NCBI GenBank assembly: GCA_047973025.1 | Contig: JBKEBE010000089.1 | Span: 1-32,497 of the forward strand | DNA length: 32,497 nucleotides | DNA from: UPXZ01 sp047973025 | GTDB taxonomy: Bacteria > Bacteroidota > Bacteroidia > Bacteroidales > Paludibacteraceae | Reading direction: 5' to 3' | In this document: positions 9,301 through 16,941 of the stretch, one piece after another | Layout: each line of letters starts with the position of its first letter | How positions within the stretch are numbered: the stretch's first letter is position 1 | Translations under genes and position numbers: made by a program | Notes under the pieces: generated by a model | The model's database searches: none | Seen by the model: the letters and a program-made list of their open reading frames with translations, nothing else | Told to the model about the DNA's origin: nothing

Positions 9301-9442
9301 CCGAAGCTCCAATAAGAGGCTCTCTGCTATTACTATCTAACACCTTTCCTGAAATAGAAATTAGATTTTGTCCATAAGAGACTGATGAAAAGAACAAAAC
9401 GACAAAGAATAGCCCAATAGAGGAAATATTATCTTTACTCAT
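6302..9442 (-). CDS. susC: SusC/RagA-family TonB-dependent outer-membrane transporter
   Basis: 1046 residues. Signal peptide (1-24, ending SYGQ), carboxypeptidase-regulatory-like domain (about 27-102), TonB box region EDVVVIGYG (107-115), plug domain with LQALQGKAAGVNI (144-155) and the conserved ILKDAASGAVYGARGANGVV (206-225), then a 22-strand barrel ending in a C-terminal FGIKIVL. No STN domain is present, so signalling to an anti-sigma factor is not expected; regulation is more likely through the hybrid sensor at 12733. It imports oligosaccharides captured by SusD, powered by TonB. It is 77 bases downstream of the ELWxxDGT gene. That gap contains a strong hairpin at 9473-9500. Confidence 0.97.
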   Translation of the reverse strand: MSKDNISSIGLFFVVLFFSSVSYGQNLISISGKVLDSNSREPLIGASVTEKGTSNGVMTDFDGKFTFRISSAATVLVSYVGYTNKELKVQDKQELTVLLEEKNEFLEDVVVIGYGVQKKSDVTGAISSVAGKDINNVPVASPLQALQGKAAGVNIIQNTGSPGSSTTIQIRGIGTVNDAEPLYVVDGFIVNGIDHLNPNDIENIEILKDAASGAVYGARGANGVVLITTKNGEEGKTKITFDYSAGFSTPWKKTPVLDIGQFAIVQDYISGLSNYSVDGKLYYSKNSTTQDLYYDEYKYHRIDTIRNNSPSNWWNAITQTGVKQQYNLSVSGGNEKNKFMISGNYYSEDGLVKTSSYDKFNTRMNITNQLASWLNLITNAIYTNEKRHIVPEGSNSILKSALYQSPLTYTYNSRGYYSGSHPIALLDRNHNEMDRHRVDLNLSLTANIGRMLTYQFKVSDYVVFDKWSNFYEVDKLNEDFTMTDLTTVYRDQTLSNKWELNNLLTFKWNNDKQDITILGGQILEGYSTEDQLSTRRGTASNSSNLWYLSSAYTGDKTSGQLGDWTSVGFVGRINYALLDRYLLQVNFRADGSSIFEKNERWGTFPSISLGWKFTSEPFMRKLNWLSLGKLRLGWGQLGNNRIDATSRYTLLNTGYNYPYSVGNHVMYPGTIASSIGNTGIRWEKTETFNIGLDLGLFKNRLTLSAEYFNKLTTDMLLQVPVTLSAGLDYAPMTNAGSVRNEGVELNLNYKGNISKFNYALGFNFTFLKNNVVSLGTGNEPIYGGYLSESSILAYVTKTAVGRPIGSFYGYVTDGIFNTYEEVKKSAQYDEGKNQWEQTTQPGDFQFKDLNGDGVITAEDRTYLGSPIPDFVFGIPMSFSYSNFELTMLFQGQVGNKIFNVMEYYLNNAAAGNLYADIRSRQWSGQLKSDRTFLPLNLDASIPDLDPSDLARNYRASDFFVKDGSYMRLKELRITYNFDKKISSKLFLSDLAVFANAYNFFTFTGYNGLDPEVGKVFGTDSNNLNIGVDHGNYPQARTLTFGIKIVL

Positions 9443-9472
9443 CTATCTATTTAGTTTTAATGTAGTTGTACA

Positions 9473-9500
9473 AAGACGGTTTATCTGCATGAACCGTCTT
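9473..9500 (-). other. Hairpin between the ELWxxDGT gene and susC
   Basis: Perfect 9-bp arms AAGACGGTT and AACCGTCTT flank a 10-base loop. It lies 30 bases upstream of the susC ATG, in the RNA of the operon. There is no long T tract after it, so it is more likely an mRNA processing or stability element, or a weak attenuator, than a full terminator. An 8-bp palindrome TTGTACAA (9466-9473) abuts its base. Confidence 0.55.
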
Positions 9501-9519
9501 CGCAAAGAATTCAAATCGT

Positions 9520-11346
9520 TTATTTGATAATCAAGCCGGAGTTATAGGCTGATGTCGTTGTTGTTATCAGCACGTTATAAAATCCTTTACACAAAGAAGA
9601 TACATCTACGGAATTTCGTAACAAGTTAGTTTCTTGCCGAACTAATGCCCCCGTAATATTATAGATTTTAATCGTCAACACATCTCCCTGAACATTAAAA
9701 TTAAATTTATCCGAAGTCGGATTGGGATAAACAGAGATTTTAGTAGACTGTATCTCAGTTGTTTGAATACCTGTTCCAATTTCAGCACGAGTACGAAATT
9801 CAATATCTAAGTTATCTGTTTCCGTTTCGGGATCAAATCCGGCTTTGCGGTAATGATATGCATACAGCTGTTTTGTAAGCGAAGATGTAAAGATAAGGTC
9901 GCCGCCCAAATTGCGTAATGTATTGATTTGGTCTCCATCGGCATTTAAATTGGTAATGCGTACAGGAAACTCAGATTTGTTGTCTATTCTGAACAATTTG
10001 GTTTTATAATCCGTAATTTCTCCACTCTCATTCCACCAGTACAGACTTCCTGAAGCAACTGTCAGTTCTTTTACCCAATTGCTTTGGGTGCCCGGCCCCA
10101 TATTTGACTGCATGGTTACAGTTTCTCCATCCGTATAATGGAGCTCCCCGCCGTAATTATTTGCTTTTACCGGATCAAAACCGGTTGCAGCACAAAACAT
10201 CAATACACCGTCAAACTCAACTCCCGGATCCGGATAACTGTGATTGTCGTTTGTTGGATCATTTTTATTTATATCGAATATTGTGAAATTTTCTTTGTCT
10301 AAATTAGTGCTGGCCAATTCACATCCCTGATCTAAAGTATAGCCGCGAAAATATATCTTCCCTTTGTAAGGAATTACACTCATGTCTGAGGCACCACCTC
10401 CGCGAGGGAAACCGTTGGCTTCAAAAGTGGGGTTTGAATCATAAATTTGATAAGTACCTTCAGCTGTGCCATCACTTGTCCAAGGTTCATTACTACTTTC
10501 TATTGAGAATGCTTTGAAAAATAATTTCTCGTTATAGAAATTAGTCATATTGTCAATAGCCGAATTAGCTGTTCCTGTAGCTATTGCCTCTGTATTAATG
10601 TCTTTTATAAATTTAGTTCCCACAGTCGTTCCATCAGTTATCCAAAGTTCTTCGCCAACAGTAACGTCCTTATTGTCAGCCTTGAAAAAAACTTTTCTTC
10701 CAACACGGCAATAAGGGGTTGAAGGAGTTGTATTATCTTGTCCCGGAAATTTGGTGCTGCATTCATAAATTAATTTAGTTCCCGTTTCAGTACCGTCGCT
10801 AACCCATAACCACCATTGTTCGCCTGCCACATTGTAATTTTGACTTTCAAAATCTTTTGCTCCAAAAATAAATTGTGTTTCATTTACCTGCGTAAAACCA
10901 CGAGGTTCTGAAGAATCAAATTCATGAATATTTTTTACCATGAACGTTCCTGAAGCTGTTCCGTCAGAAATCCAAAGTTCAGAACCATTTGTACCATCAT
11001 TAGCAGCAAAAACGACTTTATCATTAAAACGGTCCATCCAACTGATATCCGAACCTGCTGTTCCCGGATTAATATCTTTTACCATTTTTGTACCGCTAAC
11101 GGTACCATCGGTAACCCAAAGTTCTTCACCATGTGTTGCATCCTTTGCCGCAAAGAAGGCTTGGTATCCCTTTGATTTTTCTCCGGCAACTACTAAATTT
11201 TTGATTTGTGATGTTTTACGGTTTCCTGTAATGACCGCTTCAACTCCTTCAGGCAAAAGTGCTGTCATGCCTTCAGGTAGTGTTTGTGCAAAGATACTTC
11301 CTATAAGTCCGAAGGAAATGAACAATAATAGAGTACTTTTTTTCAT
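9520..11346 (-). CDS. ELWxxDGT-repeat protein with T9SS type A sorting domain
   Basis: 608 residues. Signal peptide (1-20, ending IFAQ). Five ELWxxDGT-type repeats are visible: ELWVTDGT near 75, ELWISDGT near 123, LWVSDGT near 180, ELWITDGT near 233 and a degenerate PWTSDGT near 288, with a further ELHYTDG near 401. These repeats form propeller-like or extended beta structures of unknown function. Residues 536-608 (start ISVYPNPTSD) are a clear T9SS sorting domain, so the protein is predicted to cross the outer membrane by the T9SS. It lies between the GH43-like gene (46 bases upstream) and susC (77 bases downstream), an unusual place for such a protein. I infer a surface role in binding or presenting the substrate. 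No enzymatic motif is seen. Confidence 0.85.
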   Translation of the reverse strand: MKKSTLLLFISFGLIGSIFAQTLPEGMTALLPEGVEAVITGNRKTSQIKNLVVAGEKSKGYQAFFAAKDATHGEELWVTDGTVSGTKMVKDINPGTAGSDISWMDRFNDKVVFAANDGTNGSELWISDGTASGTFMVKNIHEFDSSEPRGFTQVNETQFIFGAKDFESQNYNVAGEQWWLWVSDGTETGTKLIYECSTKFPGQDNTTPSTPYCRVGRKVFFKADNKDVTVGEELWITDGTTVGTKFIKDINTEAIATGTANSAIDNMTNFYNEKLFFKAFSIESSNEPWTSDGTAEGTYQIYDSNPTFEANGFPRGGGASDMSVIPYKGKIYFRGYTLDQGCELASTNLDKENFTIFDINKNDPTNDNHSYPDPGVEFDGVLMFCAATGFDPVKANNYGGELHYTDGETVTMQSNMGPGTQSNWVKELTVASGSLYWWNESGEITDYKTKLFRIDNKSEFPVRITNLNADGDQINTLRNLGGDLIFTSSLTKQLYAYHYRKAGFDPETETDNLDIEFRTRAEIGTGIQTTEIQSTKISVYPNPTSDKFNFNVQGDVLTIKIYNITGALVRQETNLLRNSVDVSSLCKGFYNVLITTTTSAYNSGLIIK

Positions 11347-11392
11347 AGTTGTAATAAATTTAAATTATGATTAATAGAATCTTTTATACGAC

Positions 11393-12385
11393 TTATTTAT
11401 TCAAATGTGGTATTATTATTTTATTGGCTTTAGCGGAGATGTCATACAGTCCCGTCGATGAATTTTTACGAAAGGCAAGCGGAACTATTCGGGTTTTTCT
11501 CGGGATAACCGTCGAATCCGAATTATGCACATGATATACGTAATATGGGTTCCTATTGTCATCAAAGAATAAGTCTCCGTGTCCTGAGCCATTTTCACCG
11601 ACAATAGAACGATGAATAATTGGATTACCTGCATATTTCTCCCACGGTCCATACGGAGAATTGGCTGTGGCATAACCTACTCCGTAATCAATACTCTCAA
11701 AATGATTGGCAGAATATAACATATAATATTTATCATCCATTTTTAGAATCGTTGGTCCTTCCATTATTGGATCTGATTCATAAGCAGGCGTTTTCTCCCA
11801 AGCTTGTGTTTGAGCAAAGCACTGTTTCAACGTTTCTTTTTTTATCGTCCCTTTTTCCAAATCGAACTCGGCAACCCAAATGTAATTTCCATGATTGAAC
11901 CTTACGTGATACAAGTAATATTCTCCATTGTCGTCTTTGAAAATATAAGAATCTATGTTTTTTTCACTAGCGTCAATCGACGCAATCTCTTTTTGAGAGT
12001 ATAACCCGTCTAGAGTATCTGAAGTCGCTATGGATACTTGTTCGTCCGCGCTGTAAGTAAGATAATATTTTCCATCTTCTTTTAATATCTGTGGTGCCCA
12101 GAATCCTTGATTTCCAAAAGTATTTTTCCCTTTTTTTAGAATCATTTTTTCTGGTGCGGATGATGATAATTTCCATGTTTTAATGTCTGTAGATTGAAGC
12201 ATGGTAAACCCGAGTGGTTCTATGTTACGGGTCCCCGATAAGTAGTACTTTCCATTTTCATGATAGATAGTAGGATCGGCAAAATAAATTTCTTTTTGCC
12301 GTTCAAGTTGAGCATAAGTAGATCTTGTGCAAGAGAATAAAGTAAACGTAGCTACTATAATGAATCCAAGTGGTAATCTTTTCAT
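11393..12385 (-). CDS. GH43-family glycoside hydrolase lipoprotein
   Basis: 330 residues. A lipoprotein signal with Cys19 (LFSC) is followed by a five-bladed propeller of the GH43 type. The three catalytic acids expected for inverting GH43 enzymes are present: D37 in FADPTIY (general base), D145 in NIDSYIF (pKa modulator) and E209 in IMEGPTIL (general acid). A GSGHGDLFF stretch (266-274) resembles the conserved His region of the family. GH43 enzymes mostly cleave alpha-L-arabinofuranosides or beta-xylosides; the subfamily cannot be set by eye. It is the first gene of the PUL operon, next to the divergent regulatory region. Lipidation suggests a periplasmic or surface enzyme that trims imported or surface-bound oligosaccharides. 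Confidence 0.88.
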   Translation of the reverse strand: MKRLPLGFIIVATFTLFSCTRSTYAQLERQKEIYFADPTIYHENGKYYLSGTRNIEPLGFTMLQSTDIKTWKLSSSAPEKMILKKGKNTFGNQGFWAPQILKEDGKYYLTYSADEQVSIATSDTLDGLYSQKEIASIDASEKNIDSYIFKDDNGEYYLYHVRFNHGNYIWVAEFDLEKGTIKKETLKQCFAQTQAWEKTPAYESDPIMEGPTILKMDDKYYMLYSANHFESIDYGVGYATANSPYGPWEKYAGNPIIHRSIVGENGSGHGDLFFDDNRNPYYVYHVHNSDSTVIPRKTRIVPLAFRKNSSTGLYDISAKANKIIIPHLNK

Positions 12386-12433
12386 TTTTTGTCTATTTTA
12401 ATTTAAAATTGTGTAACTCTCAATCGAAAAAGT

Positions 12434-12441
12434 CAAATTTA
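12434..12441 (-). promoter_or_regulatory. Alternative -7 box of the PUL operon
   Basis: Reading leftwards it is TAAATTTG, matching TAnnTTTG, 49 bases from the GH43 ATG. The ten bases GTCAAATTTA recur 85 bases further on at 12517-12526, where the better placed promoter lies. No clear -33 box is seen. Confidence 0.35.
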
Positions 12442-12507
12442 TTCGTGAACGTTTTTAGTGGAAGCAGATAAATATCCTGAAATAATTTTTTTACACTACT
12501 TAACAGT

Positions 12508-12524
12508 AATTTGAATGTCAAATT
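12508..12524. promoter_or_regulatory. 17-bp palindrome overlapping the PUL promoter
   Basis: AATTTGA-ATG-TCAAATT is an exact 7-bp inverted repeat with a 3-base centre. It overlaps the minus-strand -7 box at 12519-12526. It could be a repressor site or a chance result of AT-rich promoter sequence. Confidence 0.4.
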
Positions 12525-12526
12525 TA
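12519..12526 (-). promoter_or_regulatory. Predicted -7 box of the PUL operon
   Basis: TAAATTTG on the minus strand matches TAnnTTTG. A -33-like TTTG (CAAA on the plus strand at 12543-12546) lies 16 bases upstream, slightly shorter than the usual 19-21, as is common at activated promoters. The start would be near 12512, giving a leader of about 126 bases. Confidence 0.45.
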
Positions 12527-12545
12527 CGAGAAAAAGAAAAATCAA

Positions 12546-12578
12546 AATTGTACAAAATTCAAAAAATCTTGTACAATT
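12546..12578. promoter_or_regulatory. 33-bp dyad, candidate operator of the PUL regulator
   Basis: AATTGTACAAAATT, a 5-base spacer and AATCTTGTACAATT form an inverted repeat with 13 of 14 pairs. Each arm contains the palindrome TTGTACAA, and the two cores are exactly 21 bp (two helical turns) apart. Relative to the start predicted from the box at 12519-12526 the cores sit near -40 and -61, where AraC-family activators typically bind. Confidence 0.5.
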
Positions 12579-12695
12579 ATTCATTTTAGATACTTAAAAA
12601 TAAGACTCAAACATAAATACAACGAATAGTAGTAAATGTACAAGAAAACGTTTTATTTTTTGATTGAATGAAATAGATATTCTTTTTTAAAGAAT

Positions 12696-12703
12696 TATAT
12701 TTG
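12696..12703 (+). promoter_or_regulatory. -7 box of the hybrid sensor gene
   Basis: TATATTTG matches TAnnTTTG. Transcription would start near 12710, leaving a leader of about 23 bases before the ATG at 12733 and placing the alternative GTG at 12706 upstream of the transcript. This supports the ATG as the start. Confidence 0.5.
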
Positions 12704-12732
12704 TTGTGAATTCAATAAGACAATCCGAAAAA

Positions 12733-15700
12733 ATGAAGATTATCCACAGAAAAAAGTTTTTAAGTGTAGTTATTTTCATAGTATTGCAGCCTTTATTCGT
12801 GTATTCGCAACTTCCTACATGCTCATTTAATCACATTACGAATACTAAAGGATTAACGCACAATACCGTTTACGACATTTGTCAAGACCATAATGGGTTT
12901 ATGTGGTTCGCTACGGAAGTGGGTCTTAATCGTTATGACGGACAACACATAAAGCAATACAATTATTCTCCACTTGACAAACGGTCTATACCTGCATACA
13001 CAATCACTTGTCTTGTATCCACATGGGATAATTTCTTATTTGTGGGGACCACCAACGGAGTCGCTTCCTATAATCCCAAAACAGACGATTTCACGACAAT
13101 TTTGTATGCAGAACACTCGATGGGACATGTTTGGTCGATGAGACAAGGAATAGGAACAGAATTACTGATTGCCGGCAAACAGCATGGCGCGTTTGTTTAC
13201 AATTACAGTACAAATAAAATTCTGAATTTAATTTCAGAAGAAAAACTCAATATGATCGTCTCCGATAATGAAAACTCGTACTGGGGTTCATCGGGAAGTA
13301 CACTCTATCGATTCGATAGAAAAGGAAAGATAATAGATTCATACAAAGCTGTTTCGGATTTTTTTGGTTCGACCATATCGTGTCTGAAAACTGATCGCCA
13401 CGGTGTTTTATGGGTAGGAACTTACAACAATGGACTTTTTGTTTACGATAAAAGTACCCGGAAATTTACCCCAATAGAAGTGTGTGAAAAAATTAAAATG
13501 TACTATATCAGAACTATAGAAGAAGGCGTTGCTGATGGAGAATACTGGATAGGGACTGAAAGAGGTTTATATGTTATAAACACACAAACGAATACATGCG
13601 AACATTACACACAATCTTTCGATGACAAACAAAAAACAATTAATGACAACGCCATCTATAAAATCTACCGAAATAACCTAGATATTTTCTTTATCGGGAC
13701 GTACTTTGGAGGCGTAAATGTTGCCAATATGCGAGATGTGGGATTCCATACGATTTTTCCGGACGACAGAGAAAATCATCTCCATGGGAAAGCGATAGGA
13801 GCGATGGCGAAAGCTCTGAACGGAGATCTTTGGATTGCGACGGAAGATGCAGGTATAGCAGTGTTTAATAAACAAAAGAATAGTTTTCATCATCTGTTCT
13901 CTTACGAGTGTAACCTCAGTAGCATTTCATCAAATAATGTACACGCGTTATTGATGGATGGAGATATTTGCTGGGCAGGACATTTTATGGGAGGATTGTC
14001 GAAAATTAACATTGCCACAAGAAATGCGAAAAGATTTGTTCAAAAATCCAACTCTCCAACGTCATTAAACAATAACTTTATTTTTGCACTCACATTCCTA
14101 TCTCCGGATTCAATACTTGTCGGCTCTCTCTCCGGTGTCGATATCTTTAATAAGCGGACGGAGACATTTAGCAAGTTTCGTGAGAATGAATTTGTTGACT
14201 GTTTTATATACGATATATTTAAAGCACCGGACGGAAAAATCTGGTTTTGCACCTATGAAAACGGGATATACGTATTGGATAAAACAAAACCGGGTTTAAT
14301 GACGCGTTATACAGTGGAAAATAATTCCGGGTTACAGAGCAACTCAATTATTAGCTACTACATTGATTCCAAGAAACAAATCTGGATAGGAACCCGAGGT
14401 GCCGGATTATTCAAATTCGTCCCCACAAAAAACAAATTTGAATACATAAAACCCAAGATGCTTATAAATAATGTGGTTTACGGTATTCTTGAAGACGATC
14501 AAAATTTCTTATGGATAAGTACCAATAAAGGTATTAGCAGGCTAAATCTGTCCGATTCAACTGCTATTAATTTTGAAGTGAAGCATGATATTGCCGGCAA
14601 TCAATATAATTATAAATCTTACTACAAGGATGATGACGGAACGTTGTATTTTGGTAGTGTTACCGGACTTACGTGGTTCAAGCCCGAAACCATTGTTATC
14701 CCTAATGAGGTTCCGGTCATTTACTTTACCAATTTGAAGATATTTAACAAAGATATCATCGCGGGAGACAATGACAAAATTCTTAAACAACAGATAGATT
14801 TTACAAACACACTAAAATTAAAACACAACCAAAACTCATTCACTTTCGAATTCGGGTGTATCAATTATTTTAATAGCGACATAGCCTACCAGTACTACTT
14901 GGAAGGCTTTGATCAAGATTGGTCTCCTTTGTCCGGTATGGCACAAGCCAATTATACAAATATCTCTTCGGGAAAATATGTTTTTCACATACGCTCGGTA
15001 AACAAAATGACCAATGATATTGGTAATGAACGAATCGTGACTATAAAGATATTATCACCATTTTGGGTTTCGTGGATTGCTTATGTCATCTACTTTATGG
15101 TTCTGATAGCGGTTGCCTACAGTATCTTTCGTTTCTACCAAAATAGGCAAAAAGAAAAAATGTCGTTCGCCATCGAAAAAATAGAAAAAGAAAATCTTAA
15201 TCTCCTGCACCAACATAAAATGAATTTCTTTACCTACATCACACACGAGTTCAAAACACCGTTAAGCATTATTAACGCTTCAGTTGAAATGCTTTCAAAA
15301 AATAATATATCGAAAGATGAAGAAAACGGTATAAGACATACGATAAAACGAAGCACCGCGCGATTGCTTTTTTTGGTAAACCAGCTGATGGATTTCAGAA
15401 AAATAGAGACTGACCACGCTATCATTTATCCAACGAAAGGAAATATTATCGATTTTTTCAACCAAATTATCGACACCTATCGCCCGTTATTAGACAAGAA
15501 AAACATAGACCTGAGTATCAAGATAAGCTATACTGTATCTGAAATATTTTTTGATTTTGACAAATTGGAAAAGATATGTACAAACCTGCTTACCAATGCT
15601 ACAAAACATACCCCTAATGGGAAAAACATCGAATTTACGCTTATCGTAGGAGAACAGATTGAATTTTCAGTAAAAGATAGCGGTAGTGGTCTTTCCGAGC

Positions 15701-16782
15701 GACAAAAGGAAAAAATCTTTGAAGCCTTCTACAGCGAAGATTTTTCGAATGAAATCGTCGAAAGTAGTGGCATAGGATTAGCACTTACTGCCAGTTTAGT
15801 AAAATTACTCAAAGGCGAAATTTTAGTGGTTAGTGAATTGGGAAAAGGTGCTACTTTTGTTGTGAAGTTGCCTTATTCAATTTTTGACACTACCGCTACC
15901 GGAATCAACGATACGGTAGTAAACTTAGACATGCCGCGTATGATGGATACCGAAAATGGAAAGGATACGTTGCTGAACGACAAGATAAATGAAGCTGAGG
16001 ATGAAAGAAAAAAAGAATATATCCTCGTTATAGCCGAAGATAATACAGATTTGTTAACGCTTCTCCTACAAAACTTTAGAGATAAATACCGAGTTAAATG
16101 TTTTGAAAATGGAAAAGAAGCTTGGGAATACATTCATAAGAGAACCCCGGATTTAGTGATTACAGACATTATGATGCCTCTAATGAGTGGTACCGAATTA
16201 TGTCATAAAATAAAAACGGACATTAATCTATGTCATATTCCCGTGATTATGTTAACCGCAAAAACCACTAAAGAGGCAAAATTAGAAGGCTTGCAAGTAG
16301 GCGCGGATGCATATATCTACAAACCTTTTTTGATGGAAGAATTAGAGGTACGCATTAATAATCTTATCAATGCAAAACGTGCTCTTAAGAATAAATTGTA
16401 TGAAATAGCTAAAGTAGAAGGCTTAACCATCCCATCTACAAATCACGAGCAAGCATTTATTGAAAAAATACTTGCATTGACACAAGAAAACATTGAAAAC
16501 AACGCATTAAATGTCCAATTTTTGGCGGACGAACTTCATATCAGCAGAACGAATCTACACACAAAAATTAAAAATCTGATGAACATGAGCTCGTCGGAAT
16601 TTATTAATACCGTCCGTATCAATAAAGCGAAGGAGTTGATTCTCGCCGAAGAATATACACTTTCCGAAATATCCTACAAGGTTGGATATAGCGATGCCGC
16701 TTATTTTACGCGTGTCTTCAGAAAAACGACCGGTCTTTCGCCCAAGGAATTTAGAAAGAGCGTTAAGGAAGATCGGAAATGA
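12733..16782 (+). CDS. Hybrid two-component system sensor/AraC regulator of the PUL
   Basis: 1349 residues from the ATG at 12733; a GTG nine codons upstream is in frame but lies before the predicted transcript start. Order: signal peptide or N-anchor (about 5-26), two-component propeller repeats forming a 14-bladed periplasmic sensor (about 30-700, for example LWVGTYNNGLFVYD, MWFATEVGLNRYDG), Y_Y_Y domain (about 715-775), one membrane helix (about 780-800), histidine kinase with His838 in THEFKTP, an HATPase domain (NLLTNATKHT, SSGIGLAL), a receiver domain with Asp1145 in ITDIMMP, and a C-terminal AraC-type double helix-turn-helix (SEISYKVGYSDAAYFTRVFR). Proteins of this build sense oligosaccharides in the periplasm and activate the neighbouring PUL. 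The gene is divergent from the operon and probably binds the dyad at 12546-12578. All key phosphotransfer residues are present. Confidence 0.96.
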   Translation: MKIIHRKKFLSVVIFIVLQPLFVYSQLPTCSFNHITNTKGLTHNTVYDICQDHNGFMWFATEVGLNRYDGQHIKQYNYSPLDKRSIPAYTITCLVSTWDNFLFVGTTNGVASYNPKTDDFTTILYAEHSMGHVWSMRQGIGTELLIAGKQHGAFVYNYSTNKILNLISEEKLNMIVSDNENSYWGSSGSTLYRFDRKGKIIDSYKAVSDFFGSTISCLKTDRHGVLWVGTYNNGLFVYDKSTRKFTPIEVCEKIKMYYIRTIEEGVADGEYWIGTERGLYVINTQTNTCEHYTQSFDDKQKTINDNAIYKIYRNNLDIFFIGTYFGGVNVANMRDVGFHTIFPDDRENHLHGKAIGAMAKALNGDLWIATEDAGIAVFNKQKNSFHHLFSYECNLSSISSNNVHALLMDGDICWAGHFMGGLSKINIATRNAKRFVQKSNSPTSLNNNFIFALTFLSPDSILVGSLSGVDIFNKRTETFSKFRENEFVDCFIYDIFKAPDGKIWFCTYENGIYVLDKTKPGLMTRYTVENNSGLQSNSIISYYIDSKKQIWIGTRGAGLFKFVPTKNKFEYIKPKMLINNVVYGILEDDQNFLWISTNKGISRLNLSDSTAINFEVKHDIAGNQYNYKSYYKDDDGTLYFGSVTGLTWFKPETIVIPNEVPVIYFTNLKIFNKDIIAGDNDKILKQQIDFTNTLKLKHNQNSFTFEFGCINYFNSDIAYQYYLEGFDQDWSPLSGMAQANYTNISSGKYVFHIRSVNKMTNDIGNERIVTIKILSPFWVSWIAYVIYFMVLIAVAYSIFRFYQNRQKEKMSFAIEKIEKENLNLLHQHKMNFFTYITHEFKTPLSIINASVEMLSKNNISKDEENGIRHTIKRSTARLLFLVNQLMDFRKIETDHAIIYPTKGNIIDFFNQIIDTYRPLLDKKNIDLSIKISYTVSEIFFDFDKLEKICTNLLTNATKHTPNGKNIEFTLIVGEQIEFSVKDSGSGLSERQKEKIFEAFYSEDFSNEIVESSGIGLALTASLVKLLKGEILVVSELGKGATFVVKLPYSIFDTTATGINDTVVNLDMPRMMDTENGKDTLLNDKINEAEDERKKEYILVIAEDNTDLLTLLLQNFRDKYRVKCFENGKEAWEYIHKRTPDLVITDIMMPLMSGTELCHKIKTDINLCHIPVIMLTAKTTKEAKLEGLQVGADAYIYKPFLMEELEVRINNLINAKRALKNKLYEIAKVEGLTIPSTNHEQAFIEKILALTQENIENNALNVQFLADELHISRTNLHTKIKNLMNMSSSEFINTVRINKAKELILAEEYTLSEISYKVGYSDAAYFTRVFRKTTGLSPKEFRKSVKEDRK

Positions 16783-16888
16783 CCGACCGGTAGTTTCAAA
16801 GATAAAAATCAGTTGAAATAGCGGGTGAACTAACAAGGCGATTGTAACGTGATTTTTTTTGTTTTTCATGTAAAAAAAATTGCAAATC

Positions 16889-16915
16889 TTGAACAAATTT
16901 GCCATCTTTACGTTG
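16889..16915 (+). promoter_or_regulatory. Possible promoter of sucAB
   Basis: TTG at 16889-16891 and TACGTTG at 16909-16915 (one base short of TAnnTTTG) are separated by 17 bases. They lie 26 bases before the sucA ATG, in the 159-base gap after the sensor gene. No terminator hairpin for the sensor gene was seen in the gap. Confidence 0.35.
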
Positions 16916-16941
16916 CATTAAGAATAGCATAACACGAACCC

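Larger units (their letters stand above)
12386..12732. other. Divergent regulatory region between PUL operon and its sensor gene
   Basis: About 350 bases of AT-rich DNA between two divergent genes. It holds two minus-strand -7 boxes, one plus-strand -7 box, a 33-bp dyad, an exact 17-bp palindrome and a third half-site TGTACAA at 12637-12643. Each is listed separately. Confidence 0.7.

Noticed and set aside
12706..12732. GTG start for the hybrid sensor nine codons upstream
   Set aside because: It lies before the predicted transcript start, and the ATG at 12733 gives a normal signal sequence.
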